Shown here piece after piece: positions 60,195 to 64,000 of a stretch of DNA of 64,000 nt. The notes under the pieces are model-generated. The model saw nothing but the letters and a program-made list of their open reading frames with translations. It did not search any database and had not been told where the DNA came from. How positions within the stretch are numbered: the first letter of the stretch is position 1; every line of letters begins with the position of its first letter. Source of the stretch: FACHB-T130 sp042747725 (lineage in GTDB: Bacteria; Cyanobacteriota; Cyanobacteriia; Cyanobacteriales; FACHB-T130). The translations under genes were made by a program, and so were the position numbers. Location: assembly GCF_042747725.1 (NCBI RefSeq), contig NZ_JBHZGO010000116.1, positions 1-64,000 on the forward strand, read 5' to 3'.

Positions 60195-61037
60195 TTAATT
60201 GGCAGCGACTGGTAGAAAGCCATACTTCTGCAATATCTGCTGCCCTCTGTTACTGGTAACGAAGTTGATGAATTCTTTTGCCTGCTGGGAATTTTGACTT
60301 TGCTTGACAACCGCTATCCAATAGCGGATAGGTTGAGTTGATTCAGGGGAAATTCTGCTTATCACCTTCACTTTTTTAGATATAGCCGCATCCGTCGCGT
60401 AGACAAGGGCGGCGTCAACATTCCCCTGCTCCACATAAGTCAAAACTTGACGCACATTGTCACCAAAAACCAACTTTTTTTCTTTTTCCAGTTTGGTATA
60501 AAGATTTTCTTTTTCCAGAACTATTTTTGCGTACTCTCCCGCTGGCACTGTAGCTGGATTACCAATTGCTAAGCGTTTCAGACGACCATCCCTTAAGTCA
60601 GATAGTTTCTTCAGCCAAGGGGTTTGAGCGGTAGTTGCCACCACGACTAATTGATTACGGGCAAACGTTTTGCGAGTTTGGGGAAGCAACAAATTCTGCG
60701 TTTCTAAAGCATCCATCGGTCGAGCTGCTGCACTCGCAAATACATCAATTGGGGCACCCTGTTCGATTTGCTTTTGCAAGAAACCAGAAGCGGCAAAATT
60801 GAAGTTAACTGTAAAGGTAGGAAGCTGAGCTTGAAAGGCTGTGGCAATCTCTGTAAAAGCTTCGGTCAACGAAGCAGCAGCAGCAACAGTCAGCCTGGTA
60901 GATGTAGATTCAGACTTCTTTGGGGAGAGAGCTGGGGCAGTGCAAGCCCCCAGCAGAAGACTCACAACCAGACTCAGCAGGATTAGAGAGGGTAGCACAG
61001 CGAACCTATTGGCATTCTCCGGGCACTTGCGTGGCAT
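60195..61037 (-). CDS. modA: Molybdate ABC transporter substrate-binding lipoprotein ModA
   Basis: 280 residues from the ATG at 61037. A signal peptide with lipobox LLLGACTAP is followed by the ModA core: LTVAAAASLTEAFTEIATAF, VNFNFAASGFLQKQIEQGAPIDVFASAA, ALETQNLLLP, DGRLKRLAIGNPATVPAGEYA and QGNVDAALVYATDAA. It binds molybdate or tungstate for an importer. modB and modC are not adjacent, so the rest of the transporter is elsewhere. Confidence 0.88.
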   Translation of the reverse strand: MPRKCPENANRFAVLPSLILLSLVVSLLLGACTAPALSPKKSESTSTRLTVAAAASLTEAFTEIATAFQAQLPTFTVNFNFAASGFLQKQIEQGAPIDVFASAAARPMDALETQNLLLPQTRKTFARNQLVVVATTAQTPWLKKLSDLRDGRLKRLAIGNPATVPAGEYAKIVLEKENLYTKLEKEKKLVFGDNVRQVLTYVEQGNVDAALVYATDAAISKKVKVISRISPESTQPIRYWIAVVKQSQNSQQAKEFINFVTSNRGQQILQKYGFLPVAAN

Positions 61038-61112
61038 CAAAGAATAACTCAAGCGTTTTCTCCCTAGCAAAAACTATGATTTGTGGCTTTGATGTTCTTG
61101 AAGCATATCGCT

Positions 61113-61847
61113 TCAGCGCTCCGCTTTGCCATTGAGTTCGGGTTTACCAGGAACTTCAAACTTGTAACCGACGCCCCGAACCGTTTGAATTAATTCAGGC
61201 TGAGTAGAGTCGATTTCTATCTTCTTGCGAATCTGCCCGATATGAACGTCAACTACACGTGGATCTCCTATGTACTCAGAAGCCCAAACTTCTTTGATTA
61301 GCTCGGCTCGACGCCAAACGCGACCGGGATGACTCGCTAGGAAATGCAACAAATTAAATTCTAAAGCGGTTAGGGGTACTGGTTGGTCGCCTAGATTTAC
61401 CTCTCGACGCACTGGATCGATCACCAGCTTGTCAAAGATGAGGCGTTGCTGTTCGGCGACTTTGAGGGGTCGATGGCGCTTTAAAAGTGCCCCCACGCGG
61501 ACGCCCAACTCCCCTAAGCTAAAAGGCTTGGTAATGTAGTCATCCGCACCTTGGGAGAAGCCGTGGATTTTATCATTTTCGTCGGCGCGACTCGTTAGCA
61601 GCAGCACTAATACGTCGGTACGGCTTTGCAATTCTTTGCAGAGTTGATAGCCATTCGCGTCAGGCAAATTCACGTCCAGAATCACCAGGTTTGGGTTGAA
61701 TTGATCAAACACGGCGCGGGCGGTCTTGCCGTCTTCAGCAGACTCCATTTGATAGTTTTGCTGACTTAAGAAGCGATAGATGAGATTCCGGATGGCAGGA
61801 TCGTCATCCACGACAAGAATCTTGTGAGTTGCGGAAGCCATGACCAT
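61113..61847 (-). CDS. OmpR/PhoB-family response regulator
   Basis: 244 residues: receiver domain with acidic pocket VVDDDPAIRNL, phospho-Asp in LVILDVNLPDANG, Thr/Ser in LLLTSRADE and Lys in DYITKPFSLGEL. A winged-helix output domain follows (LTALEFNLLHFLASHPGRVWRR, DPRVVDVHIGQIRKKIE, QTVRGVGYKFE). It regulates transcription; no kinase is adjacent, as usual in cyanobacteria. It is not the RpaA or RpaB sequence type as I recall them. An in-frame ATG two codons on is an alternative start. Confidence 0.87.
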   Translation of the reverse strand: MVMASATHKILVVDDDPAIRNLIYRFLSQQNYQMESAEDGKTARAVFDQFNPNLVILDVNLPDANGYQLCKELQSRTDVLVLLLTSRADENDKIHGFSQGADDYITKPFSLGELGVRVGALLKRHRPLKVAEQQRLIFDKLVIDPVRREVNLGDQPVPLTALEFNLLHFLASHPGRVWRRAELIKEVWASEYIGDPRVVDVHIGQIRKKIEIDSTQPELIQTVRGVGYKFEVPGKPELNGKAER

Positions 61848-62617
61848 AACTTTCCACTAAGAACTGGATTATGATTAACGGACAGAGATATTTTAAGCAA
61901 ACAGGTCGAGTCGGGGAAACAAGCGCTTGTGTTCGGCGAAAAATCGCTTCCTCACCTTATTAATGTTCCCAAGCTTAATGGCGTAATGAGCATTTTAGAC
62001 AATTATCGTCGCTCTCCCCAGTTAGTGAAAATATCTCGTAATCGTCAATTTTCCACGAGCGGCAGTCTGGCGGTTTGTTTTAAGTCTTTTTTGTCTAAAA
62101 AAATTAAATTTGCCGAGCGAATCCGGATAAATCATCTGACGGTTAGCTGGTAAACGAATAAAGGTGTCTTTCGGGAGAAGCGCTTGTGTTCAAGGATCAA
62201 GCTAAACTAACTTGGAGGATAGGATGAATGTAGGCACTCAAGGCTCAGGGTTAACTGCGATTGGGCAGCGATTTCAGGGACTTGAACGGCTTAGAACAAA
62301 GAACCAGTATGACAAAACTTCACGGAAAATGTATAGATACTTTGTCAAATGTAGTAATTTATGACCATTCCATTCTTCAAGAGCCGTAGCACGTTCTCCA
62401 ATCAGTATGGAAGTATTCCAATCGCGCTCTCATGCGGTCGGCGATACTCTTTTAGCAACGGAAATTAGGGAGTTTTAGGTCACGTAGGTTAGAACGGCTG
62501 GCTAACGATACTTTCTTCTAGCCTGAGGAACTGGCAGTGTAGATATGGAGCTAGATTGCCAGAAACGATTGAGTCGATGAAGACTGCTGAAAATAATAGA
62601 TATCTGGGAGGTTTTGG
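61848..62617. other. Non-coding divergent region with possible 46-codon gene
   Basis: 770 bp between divergent genes. A 46-codon frame at 62224-62364 (MNVGTQGSGLTAIGQRFQG...) has GGAGG five bases before the ATG but no recognised family. A 14-bp motif AAGCGCTTGTGTTC occurs twice (near 61921 and 62178). No tRNA or riboswitch is recognised. Confidence 0.45.
62224..62364 (+). CDS. Possible 46-residue small protein
   Basis: ATG at 62224 with GGAGG at 62214-62218, ending TGA 62362-62364. The product is basic and soluble (LERLRTKNQYDKTSRKMYRY). It has a good ribosome site but no family, and could be chance. It is 250 bp upstream of the CPP1-like gene in the same direction. Confidence 0.25.
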   Translation: MNVGTQGSGLTAIGQRFQGLERLRTKNQYDKTSRKMYRYFVKCSNL

Positions 62618-63241
62618 ATGAGCGAGCAAAATCCCTACGAAAAGCTTGGACTGTCAGAAGACGCAACTTTTGAGGAAATTCAGGAGGCGCGATCGCGCCT
62701 CGTGCAAGAGCATCATGGCGAGAAGGAGCTTCTGGAAGCGATGGAGACTGCCTACGATGCGATTTTAATGGAACGTCTGAGGATGCGCCAAGAGGGAAAA
62801 ATTAAGGTTCCGGAACGGATTCGGTTCCCAGAGCGGGCGATCGCGCCTCCTCCCACTTTTGCGCCGACGCCGGTCAACCGCTCCCCAGCTTGGTTGCAAA
62901 ATCTGATTGATACCCCCAGCTTACAGGAGGTGGCGTGGCCTAGCGGTTTGTTCTTGGCATTGAGCGGCATCACGGTCTATCCAGCTACCAATGATTCTAT
63001 GCTGCCGTTGAATATGGCGTTAGGGGCTGGATTAACTTTATTTTTGGTCAATCGTAAAGAGCGGAAATTTGGTCGCGCTTTGCTGCTGACGCTGTTTGGG
63101 TTGTTCGTTGGGATTGGATTGGGAACGCTGCTCAATAATGTGCTGATGACGCCAATTTCTAATATCGGATTGACACCGGATAAATTCGTCACGCTGGTGA
63201 CGTTTATTATCCTCTGGCTGGTTAGTAGCTTTCTGCGCTAA
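62618..63241 (+). CDS. CPP1-like J-like-domain membrane protein (DUF3353)
   Basis: 207 residues. The N-terminal ~70 residues are J-like (NPYEKLGLSEDATFEEIQEARSRL) but without the HPD motif of true DnaJ. The C-terminal part has three or four membrane helices (ALSGITVYPATND, ALGAGLTLFLVNRKERKFGRALLLTLFGLFVGIGLGTLLN). This is the CPP1/CDF1 family; plant CPP1 stabilises protochlorophyllide oxidoreductase. The cyanobacterial role is probably chaperone-like at the thylakoid. GGGAGG lies upstream of the ATG. Confidence 0.85.
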   Translation: MSEQNPYEKLGLSEDATFEEIQEARSRLVQEHHGEKELLEAMETAYDAILMERLRMRQEGKIKVPERIRFPERAIAPPPTFAPTPVNRSPAWLQNLIDTPSLQEVAWPSGLFLALSGITVYPATNDSMLPLNMALGAGLTLFLVNRKERKFGRALLLTLFGLFVGIGLGTLLNNVLMTPISNIGLTPDKFVTLVTFIILWLVSSFLR

Positions 63242-63256
63242 AGCTAAGAATTAATC

Positions 63257-63298
63257 ATGAAAAATTAAGAGTTAATCAGAGAATTTTTAATTTTTCAT
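63257..63298. terminator. Palindrome between convergent genes
   Basis: ATGAAAAATTAA (63257-63268) and TTAATTTTTCAT (63287-63298) form a perfect 12-bp A/T-rich hairpin, which may act as a two-way terminator. Its right arm lies within the last codons of the HAD gene (KNEKLKIL), so that C-terminus is repeat-derived. Confidence 0.5.
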
Positions 63299-64000
63299 TT
63301 TTTATGTTTAATTCTTCAGGCAGCAGCTGACTCAATACGAAATCCACGGCTTCACCGAGATTGTTTACGATCGAGTCTGGCTGGTATTGCTCAAGTTGAG
63401 CGCGATCGCGTATCCCGCACAAAACCCCGATGACCTTGACGCCGTGGTTTTTTCCTGCCATCATATCAGCCTCGGTATCCCCGATCATCCATACATCAGA
63501 GGCGGAAGGCAGTTCGGCGATCGCTCGTTCCATCAGCAGCGGTTTGTCGTCGATGTCACGAGTCTTCACGTAGTCGTTAGCCAGGTGGTAGCAGCGATTT
63601 TTCGGGAAAAATCGCTCTAAGTCGTAGCGACCGAAAGCGTAATCTAACTCCCGTTGACGACGCATGGTCAGTACAACCAAATCGACACCTGCTTGCTGTA
63701 CTTTTTCCAGGGCGTCAACGGCTCCGGGTGCCAGGGCGTCATAAACTAGATAAGGCATCGTATGCACGGTTTGACGCCGCAGTGCAGCAAATGCTTGGGC
63801 TTGATCTTCATCTAGACCGGAAAGCATCCCGATTTGTCGTTCTGGGACGCGCGATCGCTTCAAAACCCAAAACTCATCCTTAGACATCTGACGCACTGAC
63901 TGATCTTGCCGTCGCGTCTGTTCCAAACAAAACTGGTAAACTTGGTAATATCGCTCCGAAACGTCCATAATTGGGCCGTCGAAGTCACTAATAATTCTTA
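63276..64000 (-). CDS. HAD-family hydrolase, 5' end beyond window
   Basis: The frame does not start at the ATG at 63968: reading on to the window edge adds RIISDFDGPI directly before MDVSERYYQVY, and this is HAD motif I (DFDGP). The gene is therefore cut by the window end. Other motifs are LVVLTMRRQRELD (II), a Lys in the NDYVKTRDID region and VWMIGDTEADMMAGKNHG (IV). A haloacid-dehalogenase phosphatase of phosphoglycolate-phosphatase type; substrate unknown. The C-terminal KNEKLKIL is encoded by a palindromic repeat. Confidence 0.82.
   Translation of the reverse strand, partial: RIISDFDGPIMDVSERYYQVYQFCLEQTRRQDQSVRQMSKDEFWVLKRSRVPERQIGMLSGLDEDQAQAFAALRRQTVHTMPYLVYDALAPGAVDALEKVQQAGVDLVVLTMRRQRELDYAFGRYDLERFFPKNRCYHLANDYVKTRDIDDKPLLMERAIAELPSASDVWMIGDTEADMMAGKNHGVKVIGVLCGIRDRAQLEQYQPDSIVNNLGEAVDFVLSQLLPEELNIKNEKLKIL

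Overview
The window is chromosomal DNA from a beta-cyanobacterium. It carries a complete beta-carboxysome cluster (ccmK-K-L-M-N-O), NDH-1 genes of the CO2-uptake type with a CO2-hydration protein, photosystem II genes psbN and psbH, and a very high density of the HIP1 octamer GCGATCGC. The genus cannot be decided from the window. Abundant intergenic palindromes and heptanucleotide tandem repeats suggest a large-genome, possibly filamentous strain.

Layout. 0-5.6 kb: an edge fragment of a transposase, palindromic repeats, a nucleoside-type (BMP) binding lipoprotein, a DoxX-like membrane protein, a ureidoglycolate-lyase-like protein, then a cassette of two divergent replication-like/HTH genes around a 23-24 bp iteron array. 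6-9.7 kb: a TVP38-type membrane protein with a mercuric-reductase-like flavoprotein, and a leucine-rich-repeat protein. 9.8-21.4 kb: carbon-concentrating region, with a LysR regulator, ccmO/N/M/L/K/K on the minus strand and divergent ndhF4-ndhD4-cupB on the plus strand. 21.4-29.2 kb: two BMP-type ABC permeases separated by an IS200/IS605-type tnpB element, a HAD phosphatase, and convergent upp, URC4-like and URC1-like genes, i.e. a uracil-catabolism (URC) set. 29.6-34.6 kb: a CUT1 sugar ABC transporter beside a porin remnant. 35.4-42.6 kb: a hybrid kinase, an Rcp1-type response regulator and a six-PAS kinase. 43-44.6 kb: an AtzG/AtzE amidohydrolase pair. 45-51 kb: miscellaneous genes in repeat-rich DNA. 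51.8-58.8 kb: a cupin, a cysteine hydrolase and the guanidine operon. 59-64 kb: psbN/psbH, tatA, modA, an OmpR-type regulator, a CPP1-like protein and a HAD gene cut by the window edge.

The best supported system is guanidine assimilation. A guanidine-I (ykkC) riboswitch precedes Ni-dependent guanidine hydrolase, HypA, HypB and a three-gene ABC transporter, in the same order as Synechocystis sll1077-sll1082. With the URC genes, ureidoglycolate-lyase-like protein, AtzEG and a RutB/biuret-hydrolase-like enzyme, much of the window looks devoted to scavenging organic nitrogen, mostly through urea-yielding or amide-cleaving steps.

The mobile and repeat content is also informative. There are four copies of a ~93-bp MITE, three with 4-bp target duplications and one with its empty site preserved. 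A tnpB has been broken by a 10-bp tandem duplication, and that element's end seems to supply the last codons of an ABC permease. A fold-back element has a related copy overlapping a gene start, a 26-unit heptamer array abuts a kinase gene, and fragments of a thiolase and an OprB porin remain as gene relics.
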